From contig DJEH01000069.1 in assembly GCA_002431845.1 (NCBI GenBank), positions 15,415-23,634 on the forward strand: a stretch of DNA of 8,220 nt. Reading direction: 5' to 3'. The notes beneath the pieces are model-generated. The model did no database searches and had not been told where the DNA came from. It worked only from the letters and a program-made list of their open reading frames with translations. This DNA is from Prevotellaceae bacterium UBA5903. Lineage in GTDB: Bacteria > Bacteroidota > Bacteroidia > Bacteroidales > Bacteroidaceae. Below are positions 1-6,351 of the stretch, piece by piece (position 1 is the stretch's first letter; the number at the start of each line of letters is the position of its first letter). The position numbers and the translations under genes are program-made.

Positions 1-54
1 TTCCGCCATAACCACAGGCTTCTGACAAAAACAATGCACAAATTCATATCAATT

Positions 55-74
55 AATTTTGAGCACCTACTTAT
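55..74 (-). repeat. 20-base intergenic repeat, left copy
   Basis: On the minus strand this reads ATAAGTAGGTGCTCAAAATT, matching 8201-8220 at 18 of 20 positions. It lies downstream of purD, 11 bases past the purD-side stem-loop, so both copies have the same orientation relative to the gene that precedes them. No coding gene was identified around it. Confidence 0.7.
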
Positions 75-85
75 AACGTTTAAGC

Positions 86-184
86 ATAAAGAGTTTATGA
101 GATTAAAATATGGAGCAATAGCATAGAAACAACTTTATGTTGCCCTGTTTCTCGCCTCTATATCTAAACTCTTAAACTCTTTAT
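86..184 (-). other. Stem-loop region downstream of purD
   Basis: ATAAAGAGTTTA (86-97) is perfectly complementary to TAAACTCTTTAT (173-184), 12 base pairs. Weaker pairing continues inward (99-101 with 169-171, 103-105 with 165-167). Inside, AGAAACA (125-131) pairs with TGTTTCT (146-152). The 3' arm is part of a perfect 8-base tandem duplication TAAACTCT (165-172, 173-180). It lies 50 bases beyond the purD stop and could act as a transcript 3'-end structure. There is no long T run on the minus strand, so it is not a textbook terminator. Confidence 0.45.
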
Positions 185-188
185 ACTA

Positions 189-201
189 CTGACTTAGTCA
201 G
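189..201 (-). other. Small palindrome in the purD 3' region
   Basis: CTGAC (189-193) and GTCAG (197-201) form a 5-base-pair inverted repeat around TTA, 33 bases past the purD stop. It may be a minor hairpin at the start of the longer structure at 86-184. It is short enough to be chance. Confidence 0.3.
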
Positions 202-233
202 AATTTAGTTAAGTTTTAATATGAAGGATTATT

Positions 234-1499
234 CTATAAATCCTTGCCAATATCTGTGCGGAAATATTTCTTTTCGAACTGTATGCTCTTAGCTCCTTGC
301 ATTGATTTGGCCAAAGCTTCTTCTTTATCCTTTCCATAAGAGCTAACAGCTATAACACGGCCACCATTCGTTACTAATTTACCATCTTCAATGGCTGTTC
401 CTGCATGAAACACCACACTACCAGGTATGTCGGCACCAGTTATTTCAAAGCCTTTGTCGTATGCCTGTGGATAACCACCAGATACGCACATTACGCATAC
501 TGCCGAGCGGTCATCAAAGGCGATAGTGCGTTTATCAAGGTCGCCTTTTGCTACACCTTCAAACAAATCTACAATGTCACTCTTAAGGCGAAGCATAACG
601 GTTTCGGTTTCGGGGTCGCCCATTCTGCAATTATATTCAATGACTTTAGGCTGTCCGTCACAATTGATAAGACCAAAGAAAATAAAGCCTTTATAGTCTA
701 TATCCTCTGCTGCAAGGCCATCAACTGTTGGGCGAATTATCTCATCTTCAACCTTCTGCATCCATGCTTTGTCTGCAAATGGAACGGGTGAAACAGAACC
801 CATACCGCCAGTGTTGAGTCCGGTATCACCTTCGCCTATACGCTTATAGTCTTTTGCTTCGGGCAATATTTTATAATGCTTACCATCGGTAAGTACAAAT
901 ACAGAACATTCAATGCCTGAGAGGAACTCCTCTATGACTACACGGCTTGATGCATTGCCAAACATGCCTCCGAGCATGTCGTGCAACTCTTTCTTAGCCT
1001 CCTCAAGTGTAGGCACAATCAGTACGCCTTTACCTGCGCATAAGCCATCAGCCTTGAGCACGTATGGCGGTTGAAGTGTTTCGAGAAAACGGCATCCTTC
1101 TTCTACTTGTGTTCCATCAAATGTGGCATAAGCAGCCGTAGGTATGTGATGACGCTTCATAAAGCCTTTTGCAAAGTCTTTTGAGCCTTCAAGCACTGCA
1201 CCTGCCTTTGACGGACCTATAACAGGCACATTCTTCACCTCGCTGTGTTGCTTAAAGTAATCATATATGCCTTTAACTAATGGGTCCTCAGGGCCAACTA
1301 CCACCATATCAATATGCTCTTTTACCACAAAAGCGGCTATCTGCTCAAAGTCGTCAGCCTTGATGCTAACGTTTTCACCAACAAGTGCAGTACCTGCATT
1401 GCCAGGAGCAATAAAGAGTTTGTCTACTGAGTTGCTTTGTGCTATTTTCCATGCCAGTGCGTGCTCACGGCCGCCACTGCCCAACAATAAGAGTTTCAT
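234..1499 (-). CDS. purD: Phosphoribosylamine--glycine ligase (GARS)
   Basis: This enzyme joins 5-phosphoribosylamine to glycine using ATP, giving GAR, the second step of de novo purine synthesis in the cytoplasm. The 421-residue protein is full length for the family. The N-terminal domain begins with the family motif GSGGREHALAWK (residues 7-18) and has GPEDPLVKGI (69-78). The ATP-grasp region contains GPSKAGAVLEGSKDFAK (95-111), VLKADGLCAGKGVLI (147-161) and GDTGLNTGGMGSVSP (224-238). The metal-binding signature EYNCRMGDPET (288-298) supplies the Glu and Asn ligands; Cys291 and Met293 sit where Val and Phe are common, which should not affect catalysis. The C-terminal domain carries FHAGT (364-368) and TNGGRVI (377-383). 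The ATG start gives the usual MKLLLLGSGG beginning and lies about 28 bases downstream of a good promoter. It is a single gene divergent from the hexosaminidase. The identification is very secure. Confidence 0.98.
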   Translation of the reverse strand: MKLLLLGSGGREHALAWKIAQSNSVDKLFIAPGNAGTALVGENVSIKADDFEQIAAFVVKEHIDMVVVGPEDPLVKGIYDYFKQHSEVKNVPVIGPSKAGAVLEGSKDFAKGFMKRHHIPTAAYATFDGTQVEEGCRFLETLQPPYVLKADGLCAGKGVLIVPTLEEAKKELHDMLGGMFGNASSRVVIEEFLSGIECSVFVLTDGKHYKILPEAKDYKRIGEGDTGLNTGGMGSVSPVPFADKAWMQKVEDEIIRPTVDGLAAEDIDYKGFIFFGLINCDGQPKVIEYNCRMGDPETETVMLRLKSDIVDLFEGVAKGDLDKRTIAFDDRSAVCVMCVSGGYPQAYDKGFEITGADIPGSVVFHAGTAIEDGKLVTNGGRVIAVSSYGKDKEEALAKSMQGAKSIQFEKKYFRTDIGKDL

Positions 1500-1527
1500 A
1501 GATGAGAAGTGTATATTTTATTTTGAG

Positions 1528-1559
1528 CAAAGTTAAGGTAAGATATGTGAAAGGCAAAA
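1528..1559 (-). promoter_or_regulatory. Bacteroidota-type promoter for purD
   Basis: Read on the minus strand, TTTTG (1559-1555) is followed by 19 bases and then TAACTTTG (1535-1528). This matches the Bacteroidota primary sigma factor consensus (-33 TTTG, 19-21 bases, -7 TAnnTTTG). The -7 box ends 28 bases before the purD ATG, leaving a short leader of roughly 20 bases. I see no purine-related operator or riboswitch; the leader is too short for a purine aptamer. Confidence 0.75.
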
Positions 1560-1619
1560 CGAATGGCAGAAAAATGTTTCTTTTTACATTGCTTTTATAT
1601 GTATATCATGCATTACAGC

Positions 1620-1627
1620 TATCTTTG
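1620..1627 (+). promoter_or_regulatory. Candidate -7 box for the GH20 gene
   Basis: TATCTTTG matches the Bacteroidota -7 consensus TAnnTTTG exactly and ends 29 bases before the ATG at 1657. No good -33 TTTG lies at the expected 19-21 base spacing; the nearest is the T-run at 1593-1596. The same TATCTTTG octamer precedes the lipoprotein gene at 6298. It is arranged back to back with the purD promoter about 85 bases away. Confidence 0.55.
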
Positions 1628-1656
1628 TGGCAGTAATTAACACATAGCAGAAACGA

Positions 1657-3984
1657 ATGAAGAATTATTTATTCCACCTCATGGCTGCGCTATTTGCCTT
1701 TACACTCCTACCTCTGAACGGAATGGCACAAAGCGCAGACTTCCATGTAATCCCCTTGCCCAAAGAAATTAAGTACACACAAGCAGGCAACTTTGTAATA
1801 AGCAACAAAACGCTTATATGCTATCCACAAGGCGATAAAGAACTTAAGCGATGTGCAGAGTTCTTGGCAGACTACGTCAATGCCTCCACTGGTATGCGCT
1901 TGATGGTATCTAACCTACCCGCTCAACGCAACTGCATAAAGCTTAATCGTTCGCTTCACTCTACGCATGCTGATGCCTTCGACATTAGAGTAAACAGCGA
2001 TATGCTATTTATAAATGCCTCTTCTGCAGCAGGCGCCTTCTATGCCATACAAACACTACGAAAGGCCTTGCCTATGGGCACAGCCAAAGAAGTGGTTGTG
2101 CCTTCGTGTAATGTTGAGGACTATCCTCGCTTTGCATATCGTGGTGCACATCTTGACGTAGCTCGCCATTTTATGAGTGCCGACTCTGTGAAGCGTTTTA
2201 TTGATATGTTGGCTTTGCACAACATCAACCGCTTTCATTGGCATCTAACCGACGACCAAGGATGGCGTATTGAGATAAAAAAATATCCTTTGCTCACTAA
2301 GGTAGGTTCACGACGCGACCAAACGGTTATCGGACACAACTCGGGCCGATACGACGGTATACCCTATGGAGGCTTCTATACGCAAAAGGAGATTAAAGAG
2401 ATTGTGAAATATGCTGCTGAACGCTACATCACCATCATACCCGAGATTGATATGCCCGGACACATGCAAGCCGCGCTTGCTGCATATCCCGAGTTAGGCT
2501 GTACTGGAGGACCTTATAAGGTGTGGCAAATATGGGGCGTAAGCGATGATGTGCTTTGTGCTGGCAACGACAAAACGCTGAAGTTTATCGACGACGTACT
2601 CGACGAGGTTGTATGCCTCTTTCCCTCTGAATACATACACGTTGGTGGCGATGAATGTCCCAAAACGAGATGGAAGAGCTGTGCTAAATGTCAAGCACGC
2701 ATAAAGGCCGAACACCTTGAAGCAGACAAGCAGCATAGTGCCGAAGAACGCTTGCAAAGCTACATCATTAAGCATGCCGAAGCGCATCTTAACAAGCTTG
2801 GCAGACAGATGATTGGATGGGACGAAACACTTGAAGGAGGACTTGCTCCCAATGCCACCGTCATGTCGTGGCGTGGCGAAGGTGGTGGTATAGAGGCTGC
2901 TCGCCAAAAGCATAATGTTATTATGACCCCCAACACTTACTTGTATTTCGACTATTATCAGAGCGCAGATAAGGCACGCGAGCCAGAGGCTATTGGTGGA
3001 TATTTGCCTATTGAGCATGTGTATAGCTACGAACCCGTTCCTCGCCAACTTTCGGCAGACGAGGCCAAGTACATCATTGGCGTGCAAGCCAATCTTTGGA
3101 CCGAGTATATACCCACCTTCCGACAAGTAGAGTATATGGAACTACCACGCATGGCCGCATTGAGCGAGGTACAATGGTGCAACCCTGAGCAAAAAAACTT
3201 TAAGGACTTTCTTAACCGCATACCACGACTCATTGATGTTTACCGCCAGCAGCATTACAATTTTTCAAAAGTAATATACAACGTTAAAATGCAATTGGCC
3301 ACCGACACTGCGAGTCATACCATTCGTGCCACACTTTCCACATTCGACAATGCACAAATTCGCTATACGCTCGATGGCACCATGCCCACCGAAAACTCAC
3401 CCCTTTACACATCGCCCGTTAGCATCAATAAGCCTTGCACACTGCGTGCAGCCGCATTTAGGTCATGGGGAGTAACGCCCGATGTAAGTGAAACATTCCA
3501 TTTCAACAAAGCTACTGCATGCCCTATCCATTTGCTGCAACGCCCGCATCCTCAGCAAGTTTATGGCGGTGCAACTTTGCTTGTAGATGGTCTTGAAGCA
3601 GAGGATACAAACTATGCTTCAGGACGTTGGATAGGCTTTTGCGGCAACGACCTTGAAGCTATTATAGACCTTGGTAGTATACAATCTGTAAGCAAGGTTT
3701 CAATACACACCTGTGTTGAAAAAGGATATTGGATATTCGATGCACGCGAGTTTACAGCCGAAGGCTCAGCAGATGGCATTCACTACACCCCCCTTGCCAC
3801 AGAGCAATACCCTGCATTAACAGAGGCTAACCCCAACAAGATATATCAGCACACACTTCACTTTAATGCTACCCCAATGCGCTATATTAAAGTGAAAGTT
3901 ACCTCTGAGCATCACCTCCCCGCATGGCATCCAGGCAAAGGCAATCCAGGCTTTGTGTTTGTTGATGAAATAGCTGTTGAATAA
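1657..3984 (+). CDS. Exported beta-N-acetylhexosaminidase, GH20 family
   Basis: This glycoside hydrolase should release terminal beta-linked GlcNAc or GalNAc from glycans by substrate-assisted catalysis. The 775-residue protein starts with a signal peptide (about residues 1-25, cleavage near MAQ-SAD). There is no lipobox cysteine, so a periplasmic or secreted location is likely. A GH20b-type N-terminal domain covers about 27-150. The catalytic barrel spans about 155-520, with YRGAHLDVARHF (161-172), FHWHLTDDQGWR (193-204), PEIDMPGHM (262-270) and the catalytic Asp332-Glu333 pair in HVGGDE (328-333). Further substrate-pocket motifs are GWDE (387-390), SWRG (404-407) and LWTEY (480-484). A small beta-sandwich of the chitobiase C-terminal type follows (about 555-615, TLDGTMPTENSPLY). 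Last comes a discoidin-like F5/8 module (about 640-775), probably carbohydrate binding. The natural substrate (host mucin or glycoprotein glycans, chitin-type or peptidoglycan sugars) cannot be told from sequence. No SusC/SusD pair is adjacent. Confidence 0.95.
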   Translation: MKNYLFHLMAALFAFTLLPLNGMAQSADFHVIPLPKEIKYTQAGNFVISNKTLICYPQGDKELKRCAEFLADYVNASTGMRLMVSNLPAQRNCIKLNRSLHSTHADAFDIRVNSDMLFINASSAAGAFYAIQTLRKALPMGTAKEVVVPSCNVEDYPRFAYRGAHLDVARHFMSADSVKRFIDMLALHNINRFHWHLTDDQGWRIEIKKYPLLTKVGSRRDQTVIGHNSGRYDGIPYGGFYTQKEIKEIVKYAAERYITIIPEIDMPGHMQAALAAYPELGCTGGPYKVWQIWGVSDDVLCAGNDKTLKFIDDVLDEVVCLFPSEYIHVGGDECPKTRWKSCAKCQARIKAEHLEADKQHSAEERLQSYIIKHAEAHLNKLGRQMIGWDETLEGGLAPNATVMSWRGEGGGIEAARQKHNVIMTPNTYLYFDYYQSADKAREPEAIGGYLPIEHVYSYEPVPRQLSADEAKYIIGVQANLWTEYIPTFRQVEYMELPRMAALSEVQWCNPEQKNFKDFLNRIPRLIDVYRQQHYNFSKVIYNVKMQLATDTASHTIRATLSTFDNAQIRYTLDGTMPTENSPLYTSPVSINKPCTLRAAAFRSWGVTPDVSETFHFNKATACPIHLLQRPHPQQVYGGATLLVDGLEAEDTNYASGRWIGFCGNDLEAIIDLGSIQSVSKVSIHTCVEKGYWIFDAREFTAEGSADGIHYTPLATEQYPALTEANPNKIYQHTLHFNATPMRYIKVKVTSEHHLPAWHPGKGNPGFVFVDEIAVE

Positions 3985-4048
3985 CAAAAGAAAGGCAAAG
4001 ATATAAAGCTAAGTTGGGCTTATGGCACTGCTATTCACAATAAAATAG

Positions 4049-4056
4049 TAACTTTG
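4049..4056 (+). promoter_or_regulatory. Candidate -7 box for ychF
   Basis: TAACTTTG matches TAnnTTTG and is identical to the purD -7 box. It ends 38 bases before the ychF ATG at 4095. The -33 region is weak. It lies in the 110-base gap after the hexosaminidase, where no convincing intrinsic terminator was seen, so read-through from upstream remains possible. Confidence 0.5.
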
Positions 4057-4094
4057 CCAATTGAAAAATAAAATAATAACAAAGAAAACTATAT

Positions 4095-5198
4095 ATGAGT
4101 TTACAATGTGGCATTGTGGGACTTCCTAACGTGGGTAAGTCCACCTTGTTCAACTGTCTTAGCAATGCTAAAGCACAGTCTGCCAACTTTCCATTCTGCA
4201 CGATTGAGCCTAATGTAGGCGTAATAACCGTGCCCGACGAACGACTAAACAAACTAGCCGAATTGGTTCATCCCGGACGCATTGTGCCTACAACTGTTGA
4301 GATTGTAGACATCGCAGGACTTGTTAAAGGCGCATCAAAGGGCGAAGGTCTTGGCAACCAATTCTTAGGTAATATCCGCGAGACAGATGCTATTATCCAC
4401 GTTTTGCGTTGCTTCGACGACGGCAACGTGGTGCATGTAGATGGTAGCGTAGACCCCGTACGCGACAAAGAAATTATTGATACCGAGCTACAATTGAAGG
4501 ACCTTGAAACGGTTGAAAACCGCATTAAGCGCGTTGAAAAGATAGCCAAAGTAGGGGGCGACAAAAACGCTAAAGTCGAATACGAAGTGTTGTTGGCATA
4601 CAAGGCTGCACTTGAAGAAGGCAAAAGCGCACGCAGCGTAAACTTTGAAAGTCTTGAAGAACAAAAGGCTGCTAAGAACTTATTCTTGCTCACTTCAAAA
4701 CCCGTACTCTACGTTTGCAATGTAGACGAAGCCTCTGCTGCAACAGGCAACCACTATGTTGAGGAGGTGAAAGCTGCCGTTAAGGACGAAGGCGCCGAAG
4801 TGCTTGTACTTGCAGCACAAACCGAAGCAGACATTGCCGAACTTGAAACTTACGAGGAACGCCAAATGTTTTTGCAAGACGTTGGACTTGAAGAGAGTGG
4901 TTGTAACCGTTTGATAAAAGCTGCATATCACATGCTCAACTTGCAAACCTTTATTACCGCTGGTGAGATGGAAGTAAAGGCTTGGACATTCCACAAGGGA
5001 TGGAAAGCTCCACAATGTGCAGGTGTTATCCACACAGACTTCGAAAAGGGCTTTATCCGTGCAGAAGTCATTAAATACGACGATTATATTCGCCTCGGTT
5101 CTGAAGCCGCTGTACGCGAAGCTGGCTTGTTACATGTCGAAGGCAAAGAGTACGAAGTGCAAGATGGTGATATTATGCACTTCCGCTTTAATGTGTAA
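4095..5198 (+). CDS. ychF: Ribosome-associated, redox-regulated ATPase YchF (OLA1 family)
   Basis: YchF is a universally conserved cytoplasmic P-loop NTPase of the Obg/TRAFAC group. It prefers ATP over GTP, associates with ribosomes and is linked to oxidative-stress responses. The 367-residue length is typical. The Walker A (G1) motif GLPNVGKS is at 9-16, and the region NFPFCTIEPNVGV (31-43) serves as switch I. The G3 motif DIAG (72-75) is followed by the family-specific LVKGASKGEGLGNQFL (76-91). The G4 position is NVDE (209-212) rather than NKxD, the change that gives YchF its ATP preference. A coiled-coil-like helical insertion lies around 120-195. The C-terminal TGS domain (about 281-365) includes LQTFITAGEMEVKAWTF and TDFEKGFIRAEVI. 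The ATG at 4095 gives the canonical MSLQCGIVGLPNVGKS start. Two hairpins follow the stop codon. Confidence 0.98.
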   Translation: MSLQCGIVGLPNVGKSTLFNCLSNAKAQSANFPFCTIEPNVGVITVPDERLNKLAELVHPGRIVPTTVEIVDIAGLVKGASKGEGLGNQFLGNIRETDAIIHVLRCFDDGNVVHVDGSVDPVRDKEIIDTELQLKDLETVENRIKRVEKIAKVGGDKNAKVEYEVLLAYKAALEEGKSARSVNFESLEEQKAAKNLFLLTSKPVLYVCNVDEASAATGNHYVEEVKAAVKDEGAEVLVLAAQTEADIAELETYEERQMFLQDVGLEESGCNRLIKAAYHMLNLQTFITAGEMEVKAWTFHKGWKAPQCAGVIHTDFEKGFIRAEVIKYDDYIRLGSEAAVREAGLLHVEGKEYEVQDGDIMHFRFNV

Positions 5199-5212
5199 TC
5201 ATTGTCGTGGCG

Positions 5213-5234
5213 TAGCATCTTTTCGGAGATGCTA
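5213..5234 (+). other. Short stem-loop with a UUCG-like loop after ychF
   Basis: TAGCATCT (5213-5220) pairs perfectly with AGATGCTA (5227-5234), 8 base pairs, around a 6-base loop TTTCGG that contains TTCG closed by a possible T-G pair. It lies 15 bases past the ychF stop. There is no T run after it, so it is not itself a standard terminator. It may protect the mRNA 3' end or be chance. Confidence 0.5.
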
Positions 5235-5246
5235 ACAATCAAATAG

Positions 5247-5286
5247 ATAAAAGCTGTGACATACCTCAGTCGCAGCTTTTATTGCT
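5247..5286 (+). terminator. Intrinsic terminator of ychF
   Basis: A 14-base-pair stem pairs ATAAAAGCTGTGAC (5247-5260) with GTCGCAGCTTTTAT (5269-5282), with one G-T wobble and an 8-base loop. The 3' arm ends in a T-rich stretch (TTTTATT). A-rich sequence on the 5' side would give a T-rich tail on the opposite strand too. It separates ychF from lgt and argues against a simple ychF-lgt operon. Confidence 0.8.
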
Positions 5287-5341
5287 TATTACGCTTAATT
5301 GCGTTTCAAGTAAAAAACTCCATTAAATAGAACTTGGCATT

Positions 5342-6187
5342 ATGACTATCTGGAACCCCTCTATAGTAGCATTTCACCTTGGTTCGGTTGAAATACGATG
5401 GTACGGAATATGTTGGTGCATAGGCTTAGCACTTGCATATATTGTGGTATACAAACTTTACAAAAAGCAAAGCATTCCGCAAGAAAAGTTCGATCCTCTC
5501 TTCTTATATTGCTTTGTAGGCATATTGGCAGGTGCACGCCTTGGCCACTGTTTGCTCTACGAGCCAGGATATTTCCTGTCGCATCCATTAGAGATGATAT
5601 TGCCCATGCACCACATGCCTGATGGTTCATGGAAGTTTACAGGTTATGCTGGACTTGCCTCGCATGGCGGCACATTGGGCCTAATGATAGCCTTGTGGCT
5701 CTACGTGCGAAAGACCCACGTAAACATTATGCGGGTGCTCGACAACATTGCTATTGCCACCCCCATTGCAGCCTGCTTTATACGCTTAGGCAATTTGATG
5801 AACTCAGAGATTGTCGGAAAATATACAGGTAGCAACTTTGGCTTTGTGTTTGTTCAGTTGCAAGAAACGCAGCCACGCTATCCCGCTCAACTCTTCGAAG
5901 CAATAGCCTACCTACTATTCTTTGTAATAGGCATTGCTCTCTATGCCACTAAGTTCAAGCAACGCGTAGGTACAGGTTTTTACTTTGGCTACTGCCTCAC
6001 CAGCATTTTTGTGTTTCGCTTCTTTATAGAGTTTCTCAAGGAGGTTCAAGAGCCCTGGGAAGCAAGTATGCAACAAGCCATAGGGTTAGATCAAGGGCAA
6101 ATGCTGAGCATTCCGTTCATACTCTTAGGCATTTACTGCATGGCCAATGGCAAGTTATGTAAACAACTTGGCGAGCAAAACAAATAA
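5342..6187 (+). CDS. lgt: Prolipoprotein diacylglyceryl transferase
   Basis: Lgt moves a diacylglyceryl group from phosphatidylglycerol to the lipobox cysteine of prolipoproteins, the first step of lipoprotein maturation, in the cytoplasmic membrane. The 281-residue protein has about seven hydrophobic membrane segments, for example around 20-38, 54-72, 106-122, 135-147, 186-201, 212-229 and 254-267. Conserved features include GARLGHCLLY (64-73), the His-Gly-Gly of ASHGGTLG (106-113) and the Lgt signature RLGNLMNSEIVG (148-159), with Arg148 matching the essential Arg143 of E. coli. PAQLFEA (181-187) is the HPTQLYEA-type motif, and RFFIEFLK (226-233) supplies the second conserved arginine and a glutamate. 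The ATG at 5342 gives a typical N-terminus. No clear promoter is seen in the 59 bases after the ychF terminator, so expression may depend on partial read-through. The next gene encodes a predicted substrate. Confidence 0.97.
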   Translation: MTIWNPSIVAFHLGSVEIRWYGICWCIGLALAYIVVYKLYKKQSIPQEKFDPLFLYCFVGILAGARLGHCLLYEPGYFLSHPLEMILPMHHMPDGSWKFTGYAGLASHGGTLGLMIALWLYVRKTHVNIMRVLDNIAIATPIAACFIRLGNLMNSEIVGKYTGSNFGFVFVQLQETQPRYPAQLFEAIAYLLFFVIGIALYATKFKQRVGTGFYFGYCLTSIFVFRFFIEFLKEVQEPWEASMQQAIGLDQGQMLSIPFILLGIYCMANGKLCKQLGEQNK

Positions 6188-6297
6188 GAGCCACTAAGCA
6201 ACAATAAACAACGTGAGCCAACTGACGAAACAAGCCTAAGATGGCTAAATAAGTCTTAAAACATAGGCAAATCCCTACAGGTTTAGCTGAAAATAAC

Positions 6298-6305
6298 TAT
6301 CTTTG
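6298..6305 (+). promoter_or_regulatory. Candidate -7 box for the lipoprotein gene
   Basis: TATCTTTG matches the Bacteroidota -7 consensus. It is followed by an A/T-rich leader of about 40 bases (6310-6351) with no Shine-Dalgarno sequence, typical of well-translated Bacteroidota genes. No clear -33 TTTG is at the expected spacing. It supports transcription of the lipoprotein gene independently of lgt, from which it is separated by 164 bases. Confidence 0.55.
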
Positions 6306-6351
6306 CTCACAAGAAAAAAAACATTTAAGATTATAATTATAAAATAACAAT

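Noticed and set aside
1..47. Possible start of a minus-strand gene (ATG at 47-45, open to the edge)
   Set aside because: Only 15 residues are visible, with no promoter match and no recognisable motif.
405..791. 128-codon plus-strand open frame inside purD
   Set aside because: It is opposite conserved PurD motifs and shows no domain or initiation signal; explained as a shadow of purD.
954..1013. Methionine/glycine-rich segment in PurD (around residues 163-182) as a possible insertion
   Set aside because: It fits the normal loop and helix between the ATP-grasp motifs, and total length is typical.
2494..3126. 210-codon open frame on the minus strand inside the hexosaminidase gene
   Set aside because: It lies wholly within a confidently identified gene on the other strand, and its translation has no recognisable domain and a composition typical of an antisense shadow.
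4268..4693. 141-codon open frame on the minus strand inside ychF
   Set aside because: It is antisense to conserved YchF sequence, with a Ser/Leu-rich shadow translation and no promoter or family motif.
6188..6297. Terminator or riboswitch between lgt and the lipoprotein gene
   Set aside because: Only weak pairings were found (such as GCCTA 6234-6238 with TAGGC 6264-6268), with no T run and no known aptamer pattern.
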